DNA of 64,000 nucleotides, taken from assembly GCF_937127095.1 (NCBI RefSeq), contig NZ_CAKZLP010000011.1, forward strand, positions 1 through 64,000, given 5' to 3'. Numbering within the stretch: the first letter of the stretch is position 1; every line of letters starts with the position of its first letter. The notes beneath the pieces are model-generated. The model worked only from the letters and a program-made list of their open reading frames with translations. It made no database searches and had not been told where the DNA came from. A program made the position numbers and the translations under genes. Shown here piece by piece: positions 1 through 6,216 of the stretch. Source of the stretch: an uncultured Amphritea sp. (GTDB taxonomy: Bacteria > Pseudomonadota > Gammaproteobacteria > Pseudomonadales > Balneatricaceae).

Positions 1-106
1 GTTTATGGGTAGTTCGACTTCCCTTGGCATTCAATGAGTGTCTTGGCTGCTCATAGACTGCTCTGCAGATGTGAAGGTGGAAGATGCCAGGCACAGACAA
101 TAAAAA

Positions 107-140
107 GCCGCTATCAATGGGGCGGCAACCCCTAAGCGGC
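107..140 (+). promoter_or_regulatory. Leader inverted repeat before the antirepressor gene
   Basis: A 6-base arm GCCGCT at 107-112 pairs with AGCGGC at 135-140, preceded by an A run and followed by ATTT. It lies 28 bases upstream of the chosen antirepressor start and could be a weak attenuator in the early transcript. A hairpin in this position is seen directly; the function is inference. Confidence 0.4.
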
Positions 141-167
141 ATTTATCAACTAACTGAGGTAGCGAGT

Positions 168-905
168 ATGAATCATGCACTGACAACCTGCAACTATCAG
201 ATGGTGATGAGTAGCCGCGAAATATCTGATCTTGTTGAGAAGCGTCACGATAACGTTAAGCGCACGATTGAAATGCTGACCGCCCGGGGCGTTATACAAC
301 TTCCTCAATCTGAGGATGTTAAAAATGAGCGCGGTCAGACGGTTTCTGAGTATCGTATCACCAAACGTGACAGTTATGTCATTGTTGCTCAGCTATCCCC
401 TGAGTTTACGGCGCGGCTGGTGGACCGGTGGCAGGAACTGGAAACTCGCTCTGCACTGCCTGACTTTACTAACCCGGTTGAGGCCGCTAGAGCCTGGGCT
501 GATCAGGCTGAACAAAAGCAGCAGCTTGCCCTCGAAAACGATTCTTTAAAGCATGAAAACGACCACCTTAGCCGGTTTTTCAGCGACGGTGTGGGCATTG
601 TTGATTTTGCCCGCACCCTGAACGGAGTGAATATTCAACAGGTGCAGAAGTTTTTAGCGGCGAAAGGGTGGATCCGCCGGGCGGGTTTTGAAGGCTATAA
701 GGCGAACAGCCAATACCGTGATCGTTATGTGGCTGATTCGTGTCGCAACTGGACACACCCGGTCACTCATGAGCAGTGCCAGAGCTTTAAGCCTGTGCTG
801 CTCAAACAGGGTGCCAAGCGCCTTTATCAATTTTATCTTAACGGTGAGTTACCTATGAAATCGAACTGGGATGGCTGCTTTCTGCACCAGGAGGCAATGG
901 TTTGA
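168..905 (+). CDS. Phage antirepressor, Rha plus KilAC domains
   Basis: This 245-residue protein combines an N-terminal Rha (pRha) regulatory domain with a C-terminal KilAC/ANT antirepressor domain. The N-terminal part carries the family pattern SSREISDLVEKRHDNV and ends near DRWQELE; a coiled linker follows, then the C-terminal domain with VDFARTLNG, IQQVQKFLAAKGWI and GAKRLYQFYLNGE. Proteins of this type act early in temperate phages to lift or tune repressor control. I chose ATG 168, preceded by TGAGGT, over ATG 84, which would run through the leader hairpin. It overlaps the next gene by four bases, so the two are probably translationally coupled. Confidence 0.85.
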   Translation: MNHALTTCNYQMVMSSREISDLVEKRHDNVKRTIEMLTARGVIQLPQSEDVKNERGQTVSEYRITKRDSYVIVAQLSPEFTARLVDRWQELETRSALPDFTNPVEAARAWADQAEQKQQLALENDSLKHENDHLSRFFSDGVGIVDFARTLNGVNIQQVQKFLAAKGWIRRAGFEGYKANSQYRDRYVADSCRNWTHPVTHEQCQSFKPVLLKQGAKRLYQFYLNGELPMKSNWDGCFLHQEAMV

Positions 906-1741
906 GCATGACGTTGATGGTTGAGGCGTTGAGCGTAAAAGTGGGTAACCACGGGCGCAAACTCGTCTTAATCAAATTGGCTGATAACGCCAACGATAAG
1001 GGCGAGTGCTGGCCGTCTTATCAGCATGTGGCTGATCAGTGTGAGATGGGGCGCAGCACGGTTAAGGCGCACATTAAGCAGTTGGAAAAGGATGGGTTTT
1101 TAAAGATCGAAGCCCGGAATGATGGCAAGAGCAGCAACCGGTATCTGTTGACGATTAGCAAAGGGTCTATTGATTCAACCCGGTCAAATTCTGACCCGGT
1201 TGAGAATAAACCCGGTCAGAATACAACACCCACCCGGTCAGAATCTGACCCCCTGACCCGGTCAGAATCTGACCCCAGAACCTATCACTCTTTTGAACCT
1301 GTCATTGAACCGGAGGAGAGCGCACCCACCAGCAGCGATGAAAATGCCCCATCGGCTTTGCGTATCGAGACAACCCAGACCGCTGATGATCTGCTGGCCA
1401 ATCAACCGCCCGCGTTGAGCAGCCCAGTCAATCGTCAACGGTTTGAGATGCACTGGGACTGGCAGCCCTCGACGGCCCTGGCGGATCACTGCCGGGTGAT
1501 GGGCGTTAACCTCGCTCTGTTTGATTCTGATGCGCAGGAGCTTCAACTGGGCGAGTTTCGCAGCTATTGGGTATCTCAGTCCGCCGCGTTTAATCAATCG
1601 GGCTGGGAGCACAAGCTGGCGCAGCACCTGAAACGCCAGATGGTTCGACTACAGGAAACCCCGCCGGATAACACCACCCCGGCAGACCGACGCGCTACGG
1701 TGTCGGCGGCTATTTCCGATCTCCATGACACAAATTGGTAA
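902..1741 (+). CDS. Phage replication initiator, HTH plus DnaT-like domain
   Basis: This 279-residue protein plays the part of lambda O. Residues about 1-85 form a winged helix-turn-helix (HTH_36 type: CWPSYQHVADQCEMGRSTV). Residues 180-250 match the DnaT-like single-strand DNA binding domain (FEMHWDWQPS, FRSYWVSQ, WEHKLAQHLKRQM). The domains are joined by a linker made of repeats of TRSxSDP, encoded by iteron-like DNA repeats that may be the replication origin. AGGAGG at 888-893 fits the TTG at 902; ATG 908 is the alternative start. The gene sits between the antirepressor and the small early genes, as expected for a lambda-like replication module. No helicase loader of the lambda P kind is seen next to it. 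Confidence 0.8.
   Translation: MSMTLMVEALSVKVGNHGRKLVLIKLADNANDKGECWPSYQHVADQCEMGRSTVKAHIKQLEKDGFLKIEARNDGKSSNRYLLTISKGSIDSTRSNSDPVENKPGQNTTPTRSESDPLTRSESDPRTYHSFEPVIEPEESAPTSSDENAPSALRIETTQTADDLLANQPPALSSPVNRQRFEMHWDWQPSTALADHCRVMGVNLALFDSDAQELQLGEFRSYWVSQSAAFNQSGWEHKLAQHLKRQMVRLQETPPDNTTPADRRATVSAAISDLHDTNW
1179..1274. repeat. Iteron-like repeats, probable phage replication origin
   Basis: Five units beginning CCCGGT lie inside the replication initiator gene, at 1179, 1195, 1211, 1233 and 1257. The units at 1233 and 1257 are identical 18-mers whose core GGTCAGAATCTGACC is a near-perfect palindrome; the unit at 1179 differs slightly and those at 1195 and 1211 are degenerate. Lambda places its origin iterons within gene O in the same way. 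The sequence shows the repeats; origin function is inferred. Confidence 0.6.
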
Positions 1742-1757
1742 CCCGCGAGGTAACGAC

Positions 1758-1943
1758 ATGAGCTCACATCAGGAACAACGCAACATCAACGCCATGCAGT
1801 CAGGCATGAAACGCACAGAGCGGGCGCTGACTGAAGCCAGAGCGGTGATTATGGCGGCCCTGGATGATCTTAAAGCGGGCGGCACAATCGCGGCAAAAGC
1901 GAAGCTTGAAAACTATGTGAAAGAGGTGATGTGTGGTGACTGA
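1758..1943 (+). CDS. Small phage protein of unknown function
   Basis: A 61-residue protein, mostly helical, with a charged middle (RTERALTEARAVIMAALDDL). I do not recognise its family. ATG 1758 follows GAGG at 1747-1750 with normal spacing, so it is preferred over an upstream start at 1725 that lies inside the replication gene. Its 3' end overlaps the start of the next gene, consistent with one early operon. Confidence 0.6.
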   Translation: MSSHQEQRNINAMQSGMKRTERALTEARAVIMAALDDLKAGGTIAAKAKLENYVKEVMCGD

Positions 1944-2439
1944 TTCGGTTATTAAGTGTCATATTTGCCAGCGAGTTAAAGGCAAAGATCAGCAGTTTGT
2001 TATGACGAATGGTATTTATCTGTGCTCCATCGAGTGTGCTGATAAGCATTTCAAATCATCGGAGGCTGAAGCCACTCCAGACGGTATTGATCAGCATGAA
2101 CCTGGCGCAAAGCTGAATGTGTCATTCATAGAGAAATCACCGGTTAAGCCTTCAGAGGTGTTAATGGCTGGCGCAAAGCACATGGAGGATCGTTCCGTTA
2201 CTTACGATAAGCCAGATGGCGAGCGCAGCATGGAGGCAACGGTTAACGCTTTTAATGCCGTCACTGGTAACCTTCTGACTGAAGAGCAGGGGTGGCTGTT
2301 GATGGCGCTATTAAAAATGGTCCGCAGTCAGCAGGGCATGTTCAAGTTAGATAATTATGAAGACGGGGCCGCTTATTTTGCGCTGGCAGCAGAGGCTGGA
2401 GCAAATGAAAGAGATCCTGCCGGGGCTTGTCAGTCATGA
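1933..2439 (+). CDS. DUF6378-like phage protein with cysteine-rich N terminus
   Basis: A 168-residue protein. The N terminus carries CHICQ and CSIEC, two cysteine pairs that look like a small metal-binding knuckle. The C-terminal half resembles the DUF6378 phage family: ERSMEATVNAFNAVTG, LLMALLKMVRSQQG and YEDGAAYFALAAEAG. That family has no assigned function. Translation starts at GTG 1933 (or GTG 1936) with AGAGG just upstream. The stop overlaps the next start as ATGA, so it is coupled to the resolvase gene that follows. Confidence 0.65.
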   Translation: MVTDSVIKCHICQRVKGKDQQFVMTNGIYLCSIECADKHFKSSEAEATPDGIDQHEPGAKLNVSFIEKSPVKPSEVLMAGAKHMEDRSVTYDKPDGERSMEATVNAFNAVTGNLLTEEQGWLLMALLKMVRSQQGMFKLDNYEDGAAYFALAAEAGANERDPAGACQS

Positions 2440-2858
2440 TTATCGGTATCGATCCAGATCTGGTTAAAAGCGGTGTAGCGGTGACAGTAGACGGCACGAT
2501 CATCACGCTGGATGCTATGCCGTTTTTCGACCTGTGCCGGTTTATTGATGAGCATAAGCATCAGTGTGTGTTTCATGTTGAAGATGTGGAGTGCAATAAG
2601 TCTGTATTTATTCGCCCGGGTACCAGTCCAGCGGCTATGAGAAAGATTGCTCAGAACGTTGGCCAGGTTAAAGCGATCGTGCGGTTGCTGGTGGAATATC
2701 TTAATGGTGCCGGGGCTAACTACAAGATGGTCAGGCCGCTGGTGGGCCACGTTAAGAAGGCCAAGGGTGACGCTGAGTTCTTTAATCGCTTAACCGGCTG
2801 GACTGGTAAGAGTAACGAAGATAAGCGTGATGCCGCGCTGCTGGCGCTCTACGGATGA
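2436..2858 (+). CDS. RuvC-like Holliday junction resolvase
   Basis: A 140-residue protein of the RuvC/RNase H-fold nuclease group. An acidic residue in GIDPD begins the first strand, a glutamate follows in VEDVECN, and the C terminus carries the acidic pair in NEDKRDAALLALYG. These fit the usual D-E-D-D metal ligands. In temperate phages such enzymes cut branched DNA during replication and before packaging. ATG 2436 overlaps the previous stop (ATGA); the TTG at 2427 is less likely. Confidence 0.75.
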   Translation: MIIGIDPDLVKSGVAVTVDGTIITLDAMPFFDLCRFIDEHKHQCVFHVEDVECNKSVFIRPGTSPAAMRKIAQNVGQVKAIVRLLVEYLNGAGANYKMVRPLVGHVKKAKGDAEFFNRLTGWTGKSNEDKRDAALLALYG

Positions 2859-3079
2859 GGCCAGAGCATGAAGCCGCTAATGCCGCGTTAAGCCACTGGC
2901 CAGATAAGGCGGCCATGCGTAAAGCGCTGCAGGCGTATGACAGAGCGGTTAAGTTGATAGCGGGTGATCTGGTAAAGCGTCAGATGCTGATGTTTGAGTT
3001 TGAAGATTATCGATATTTTGGGTGGTGCACGGTGAGGCCTGGCAATGATAAGCGAACTGAAGATAAAGAACGTCGTTGA
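2855..3079 (+). CDS. Small phage protein of unknown function
   Basis: A 74-residue protein starting at an ATGA overlap with the resolvase gene. It is helical and basic, with aromatic residues near the C terminus (FEFEDYRYFGW) and a charged tail. No family is recognised. Tight packing between resolvase and the next gene supports it as a real member of the early operon. Confidence 0.6.
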   Translation: MRPEHEAANAALSHWPDKAAMRKALQAYDRAVKLIAGDLVKRQMLMFEFEDYRYFGWCTVRPGNDKRTEDKERR

Positions 3080-3506
3080 TCGGTATATCTCTGTTGAGAT
3101 CGCCCGCCAGCTTAACCAGGACGCCGGTTTTCGTGGCGAGCATCAACTGGGCCGCATGATCGATTATCTGGGACAGTTGCCGGACGGGTGCGGCGGTGGC
3201 GGTAGCAATAACGCGATGATCTATCAGATCAGTCTGTTATTCAAAGAGCCGAACGACCCGCAGACCCGCTGGGCCTGCAAGGCGATGCAGTTGGTTGAGA
3301 AGCAGAGCATCAATCAGCACCGGTCGCTGGTGGCGTGGTCACTGTTTAAAAACCGCCCGGACCCTATCAATGAGTGCGACTATCACACTGATGAGCGTAT
3401 TGCAGCGCTGCTGGATGTCAGCCGGTCGACATTCCTGAAAAGTTTATATCGGGGGAAAGCGACTATTGCGGATTATATAGAGCTGCGAGAGTGTGATGTG
3501 GCGTGA
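3045..3506 (+). CDS. Possible phage late-gene regulator (Q-like)
   Basis: A 153-residue protein whose C-terminal third reads like a helix-turn-helix: DERIAALLDVSRSTFLKSLYRG. The middle has a glycine-rich turn (CGGGGSNNA). It is the last gene of the early operon, ahead of a promoter-terminator unit that precedes lysis and packaging, which is where lambdoid phages keep antiterminator Q. That position and the helix-turn-helix are the only support for the role; I see no diagnostic Q motif. It overlaps the previous gene by 35 bases, with GAGG at about 3031 as its ribosome binding site. Confidence 0.4.
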   Translation: MISELKIKNVVDRYISVEIARQLNQDAGFRGEHQLGRMIDYLGQLPDGCGGGGSNNAMIYQISLLFKEPNDPQTRWACKAMQLVEKQSINQHRSLVAWSLFKNRPDPINECDYHTDERIAALLDVSRSTFLKSLYRGKATIADYIELRECDVA

Positions 3507-3667
3507 TGAGACGTTACGGCTGGGCCCTGGATGGCTATGGAAGAGTTTTTCTTTATGAGGAAGGCGACGATAAAGTTCTGTTTTGTGTGTTGCCGGGCAT
3601 TAGCGTGTATTTAGCTATCGACGCGCTGCAGGGATATTGTGACTGTGAGTATGTTTGTGGGGGATAG
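3506..3667 (+). CDS. 53-residue phage protein of unknown function
   Basis: A short reading frame starting in a TGATG overlap with the previous gene and ending TAG at 3665-3667. The product begins MRRYGWALDGYGRVFLYEEG and ends with cysteines in CDCEYVCGG. The coupled start and protein-like composition argue that it is real. No family is recognised; the C-terminal cysteines could bind a metal. Confidence 0.55.
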   Translation: MRRYGWALDGYGRVFLYEEGDDKVLFCVLPGISVYLAIDALQGYCDCEYVCGG

Positions 3668-3759
3668 CATAGCAGACAGGGGTAAGCGCTCAGTGCGCAG
3701 TCCAGCTACTAAGCGTTGTTATGTTTCGTTAAACTTCTGCAAAAAATATAGCAAAACGC

Positions 3760-3792
3760 TTTACATACATAAATATAGTTATATACTATATT
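3760..3792 (+). promoter_or_regulatory. Sigma-70 promoter with overlapping operator
   Basis: TTTACA at 3760-3765 and TATACT at 3782-3787 are separated by 16 bases, a good sigma-70 promoter. A perfect inverted repeat, AATATAGT (3772-3779) and ACTATATT (3785-3792) around a 5-base centre, covers the -10 box. A repressor bound there would block RNA polymerase. The gene it drives leads into a Cro-like domain, so self-repression is a natural guess. Confidence 0.65.
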
Positions 3793-3839
3793 CAAGGTTG
3801 AGGAGTGGCCGAAACCGGAAAAGCAAAAAGGATACGGAA

Positions 3840-4112
3840 ATGACTAACGCAATCACTGAAGCAGCATCAATTGAGCAAGTAGTAGAGATTATAAATGCAA
3901 GCAAAGCCGGAGATGTAAGTGAGTATTTCGGCGGCAGTGACACCCGCGAAGCTGAGGAAATGGCTGGGCAGTACGCATGGGAAGCGGCAGAAGAGTCGGG
4001 ATATACAGACGATGGAAGCATTGAAGCGCAGCTTGATTTTCTTGTTGAAGTCGGGGCCGAATTTGACTTTAGCGCAGCGCTTGAAAACGCGATCAGCAGA
4101 AAAAAGCAGTAA
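3840..4112 (+). CDS. 90-residue acidic phage protein, possible frameshift donor
   Basis: An acidic, helical 90-residue protein starting at ATG 3840 after AAAGGA, 46 bases downstream of the likely transcription start. It is not a family I recognise. Longer starts from 3639 would run through the promoter and are rejected. The reading frame ends ...SRKKQ, and the codons AGA AAA AAG just before the stop contain the classic -1 slippery heptamer A AAA AAG (4100-4106). The -1 frame continues without a stop into a Cro-like DNA-binding domain ending at 4291. The protein may therefore exist as a short and a long (fused) form. Confidence 0.6.
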   Translation: MTNAITEAASIEQVVEIINASKAGDVSEYFGGSDTREAEEMAGQYAWEAAEESGYTDDGSIEAQLDFLVEVGAEFDFSAALENAISRKKQ

Positions 4113-4291
4113 GACCTGCGGCCAGAACACTCGGCGAATACATCGCCGATGAGTTCTCCGGCTCACAGCGCGCATTCGCGACCGCGCAAGGAGTAGCCCC
4201 AGCCCAGGTCACGCAATGGCTGAAAAAGGGATTTATTGTAGTAGACGATATTTTGTATTCACCCCGGCGCGATCTGGAGCGAGAAACATAG
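4085..4291 (+). CDS. Cro-like DNA-binding domain in the -1 frame, no start codon
   Basis: This frame is open from 4085 to a TAG at 4289-4291. It encodes a Cro/YdaS-like helix-turn-helix: LGEYIADEFSGSQRAFATA, then VAPAQVTQWLKKGFIVVDD and YSPRRDL, a pattern typical of phage Cro proteins. No ATG, GTG, TTG or CTG precedes the domain in this frame. It is the -1 frame relative to the 90-residue gene, whose last codons contain A AAA AAG, so the simplest expression route is -1 ribosomal frameshifting, giving a fusion of about 153 residues. A perfect 7-base stem (4131-4137 with 4143-4149) lies 24 bases beyond the slip site. Alternatives are a one-base change or an assembly error in the A run. It overlaps 3840-4112. 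Confidence 0.55.
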   Translation, partial: KRDQQKKAVRPAARTLGEYIADEFSGSQRAFATAQGVAPAQVTQWLKKGFIVVDDILYSPRRDLERET

Positions 4292-4298
4292 CGGTAAT

Positions 4299-4308
4299 GC
4301 TCGCGAGC
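4299..4308. repeat. Short perfect palindrome
   Basis: GCTCGCGAGC lies just after the Cro-like frame and upstream of the late promoter. It is a perfect 10-base palindrome; no function can be assigned. Confidence 0.3.
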
Positions 4309-4350
4309 CGAAGGCCTAGCGCAGCGCAGTGCTATATGCTTTTTAATCTG

Positions 4351-4375
4351 TTAATTCATACAGCCTGTAAATTAA
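4351..4375. promoter_or_regulatory. Operator-like inverted repeat upstream of the late promoter
   Basis: TTAATTCATACAG (4351-4363) and CTGTAAATTAA (4365-4375) form an imperfect inverted repeat, ending 12 bases before the -35 box of the putative late promoter. It could bind the nearby Cro-like protein or another activator or repressor. This is inference from position and symmetry. Confidence 0.4.
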
Positions 4376-4387
4376 TACAGTGGTGTG

Positions 4388-4416
4388 TTGATTTATCGAC
4401 ACAAATATCCTACGAT
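4388..4416 (+). promoter_or_regulatory. Putative phage late promoter (pR' type)
   Basis: TTGATT at 4388-4393 and TACGAT at 4411-4416 are spaced by 17 bases. The likely start near 4423 would give a leader of only about 54 bases before the terminator at 4450-4476. A promoter followed at once by a terminator, placed between the regulators and the lysis genes, is the layout of Q-dependent late promoters in lambdoid phages; phage 21 has a similarly short leader. Confidence 0.55.
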
Positions 4417-4449
4417 ATTTCTAAGTTGGGATCGTTGCCCAAGAACCAT

Positions 4450-4476
4450 AGCCTCGCCATTCGGTGGGGCTTTTTT
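4450..4476 (+). terminator. Intrinsic terminator in the late leader
   Basis: A 9-pair stem (4450-4458 with 4463-4471, two G-U pairs) closes an ATTC loop and runs into six T residues. It lies between the late promoter and the holin gene, so late expression would need antitermination or read-through. Confidence 0.75.
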
Positions 4477-4516
4477 ATGCCTGAGATTTGAGCCCTTTAT
4501 CCAGCAGGAGTTTAGT

Positions 4517-4801
4517 TTGAACCAGCACTCGACAGTGGACACTGCCGTTATTACCTATAGCGGTTATGTGACCAAAGGATCTGGCGTGACTGCTGTCGGC
4601 GCTGGTATCTCTCAACGAATTGCAGAAAGTCCGGAGATGATAACCATGGCTGATATTGGCGTTATTGCTGGTATCGCGGGTGTTGTTATCGGGTTGGTCG
4701 TCAATGTTGTTGCTAATTGGCGTAGAGACCGCCGTGAACAAGAGTTTCATCGGTTGCGGATAGAGGCATTAAAAAACCAATGTGATAGTGGGCTGCTGTG
4801 A
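4517..4801 (+). CDS. Putative phage holin
   Basis: A 94-residue protein with one clear membrane segment (DIGVIAGIAGVVIGLVVNVVA), an N-terminal region rich in glycine, valine and threonine that may form a second weaker segment, and a basic C-terminal tail (NWRRDRREQ). This topology and its place directly before the endolysin fit a holin or pinholin, which would open or depolarise the inner membrane. I chose TTG 4517, with CAGGAG six bases upstream. The reading frame can be extended back to 4385, but that would run through the promoter and terminator. Confidence 0.7.
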   Translation: MNQHSTVDTAVITYSGYVTKGSGVTAVGAGISQRIAESPEMITMADIGVIAGIAGVVIGLVVNVVANWRRDRREQEFHRLRIEALKNQCDSGLL

Positions 4802-5259
4802 TGAAGATGCGGTTGGTTGTTGCTGCACTGTCGCTCAGTGCTGCCGGATTTGTGGGTATCCTGACCCATGAAGGGTATCGTTCAAACGCTTATCAGCCAG
4901 TGTCTGGGGACGTAGCAACAATCGGCTTTGGTACCACATCAGGCGTTCAGCCTAGCGACACCATCACCCCCGAGAAGGCAGTTACCTTAGCGCTGGCGGA
5001 TGTTGAACGGTTTGAAACCGCGGTGCGGGGCTGTGTGAGTGTGCCTCTGCAACAGCATGAGTTCGACGCGTTTGTATCGCTGACGTATAACATCGGCGGA
5101 AGTGCGTTCTGCGGGTCTACCCTGGTTAAGAAATTAAATGCTGGTGACTATGCTGGCGCATGTGAACAAATAAAGCGCTGGGTTTATTTTAAGGGCCAGC
5201 GGTTAGATGGGCTGATCAAACGGCGGAATATTGAATATCAGCAGTGTATGGGTAACTGA
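4801..5259 (+). CDS. SAR endolysin, glycoside hydrolase 24 lysozyme
   Basis: This 152-residue lysozyme cleaves peptidoglycan between N-acetylmuramic acid and N-acetylglucosamine. The first 22 residues are weakly hydrophobic and rich in alanine, glycine and serine, like a signal-anchor-release segment of the phage 21 type. The catalytic glutamate is in HEG (residue 24), followed by the GDVATIGFG block with the probable catalytic aspartate (37) and threonine (40). The C-terminal half has the family motif FDAFVSLTYNIGG. Start and previous stop overlap (TGATG), tying it to the holin. SAR endolysins wait in the inner membrane until it is depolarised. Confidence 0.9.
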   Translation: MKMRLVVAALSLSAAGFVGILTHEGYRSNAYQPVSGDVATIGFGTTSGVQPSDTITPEKAVTLALADVERFETAVRGCVSVPLQQHEFDAFVSLTYNIGGSAFCGSTLVKKLNAGDYAGACEQIKRWVYFKGQRLDGLIKRRNIEYQQCMGN

Positions 5260-5597
5260 TGTCTGCCCGGGTCGTATTGATTGCGCTGTTTGTCGCGGTT
5301 TTTGCCGCCGCTGCCTGGCAGACTTACCGTATCGGTCAGCTATCAAGCGAGGCTGATCAGTATGAACTGGTGATTGATGACATGCGCTCAGCGCTGCTCG
5401 ATCAGCACCAGCGACAGTTGAAGACCGATAGAATGCTGTTGGTCTCTTATGAAGATAGCCTGGCAATCAGACAGAAGGCGAGGCAACTTGAACATGATCT
5501 GCAGCAACAGGGCGCTGAGTGTATTAATACTGTTATCTCTGATGACATTGTTAACCGGGTGTTCGAGTTCAGCCCCGCTACCGACTCAGATGATTAG
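5259..5597 (+). CDS. i-spanin, Rz-like
   Basis: A 112-residue protein with an N-terminal membrane segment (VLIALFVAVFAAAAW) followed by a long charged coiled coil. This is the architecture of Rz, the inner-membrane half of the spanin pair that joins inner and outer membranes at the last step of lysis. It starts within the final codon of the endolysin stop (TGATG). The gene for its partner begins inside it in another frame at 5494. Confidence 0.75.
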   Translation: MSARVVLIALFVAVFAAAAWQTYRIGQLSSEADQYELVIDDMRSALLDQHQRQLKTDRMLLVSYEDSLAIRQKARQLEHDLQQQGAECINTVISDDIVNRVFEFSPATDSDD

Positions 5598-5751
5598 AGA
5601 GTCAGTGCCGCTCATCTGGACAGATAGTATTCATTCGCCGATGGAGCATGGGATTACATTCGGTGATTACATTGCTCGATGCGAAGCAGTCATCCAACAA
5701 TGCAACGCTGATAAGAAAAGCATCCGCACCTGGTCAGACGCAGAGAAGTAA
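5494..5751 (+). CDS. o-spanin lipoprotein, Rz1-like, overlapping Rz
   Basis: An 85-residue predicted lipoprotein encoded in a +1 frame relative to Rz, starting at ATG 5494 after a GAGG at 5480. The signal peptide (ALSVLILLSLMTLLTGC) ends in a lipobox LTGC, giving an acylated cysteine and a short outer-membrane-attached protein. Overlapping Rz/Rz1 genes are typical of lambda-like lysis cassettes; here Rz1 extends about 150 bases past the Rz stop. Later cysteines (ARCEAVIQQC) could form a disulfide. Confidence 0.7.
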   Translation: MICSNRALSVLILLSLMTLLTGCSSSAPLPTQMIRESVPLIWTDSIHSPMEHGITFGDYIARCEAVIQQCNADKKSIRTWSDAEK

Positions 5752-6114
5752 ATGCCCCCGAGAATACCGAAAGCCTGCCGTGTGCGTGGTTGCTCTGGCA
5801 CATCAACCGAGCGCCATGGTTATTGTGAACAGCATGCAGATAAAGCTAAGCCGTGGACCGGCGGACGTGCTGGCCGTGGACGTGGTGGTAGATCGTGGCG
5901 AAAACTGCGCGAAATCGTAAAAAGCCGGGCTAATGGGCTATGCGAAGAGCATTTAAAGCGCAAATTCGTGGTTGTTGGTTGTATATGCGATCACATCATT
6001 CCAACGGCTGAGGGTGGCACTGACGACCTGAATAACTTGCAGTTGTTGTGTCAGTCATGCTCAGACAAGAAAACCCATGAAGAGAAGCTGAGGGCTATCC
6101 GCCGCAGCTCCTGA
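5752..6114 (+). CDS. HNH endonuclease
   Basis: A 120-residue HNH nuclease related to HK97 gp74. The N terminus has a cysteine-rich part (CRVRGCSG, YCEQH), then GGRSWRKLREIV, and the HNH core reads CDHIIPTAEGG, DLNNLQLLCQSC and HEEK. In HK97-like phages this protein works with the terminase in DNA packaging and cos cutting. It begins immediately after the Rz1 stop and sits just upstream of the probable cos region and the terminase genes, which agrees with that role. Confidence 0.85.
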   Translation: MPPRIPKACRVRGCSGTSTERHGYCEQHADKAKPWTGGRAGRGRGGRSWRKLREIVKSRANGLCEEHLKRKFVVVGCICDHIIPTAEGGTDDLNNLQLLCQSCSDKKTHEEKLRAIRRSS

Positions 6115-6200
6115 CAGGGGGGGGCGGGTTAAATCTCTACAACCTGAGCCACAGGACACCGTCCACTCAAGTCAATTTTTACGTGGACAAAATTAAAAAA
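6115..6200 (+). other. Probable cos / packaging initiation region
   Basis: A run of eight G residues (6117-6124) followed by CGGGTTAAATCTCTAC lies between the HNH gene and the small terminase gene. Similar G-run plus AAATCTCTAC sequences recur between these two genes in P27-type terminase phages, from my recollection of such genomes. The exact nick positions cannot be read from sequence alone. Confidence 0.45.
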
Positions 6201-6216
6201 TAATCCGGGAGGGGCT

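Noticed and set aside
1..83. Possible gene end at the left edge
   Set aside because: All three frames close within 60 bases and no recognisable C terminus can be assigned.
1179..1274. CRISPR-like reading of the repeat array
   Set aside because: Unit spacing is only 16-24 bases, there are no unique spacers, and the array lies within a coding gene.
3639..3839. N-terminal extension of the 90-residue ORF back to 3639
   Set aside because: It would read through a clear promoter and operator and overlaps the 53-residue gene; its composition (basic, tyrosine-rich) differs from the main part.
4216..4491. 91-codon forward frame across the Cro-like region
   Set aside because: It is out of frame with the clear Cro domain and runs through the late promoter and terminator.
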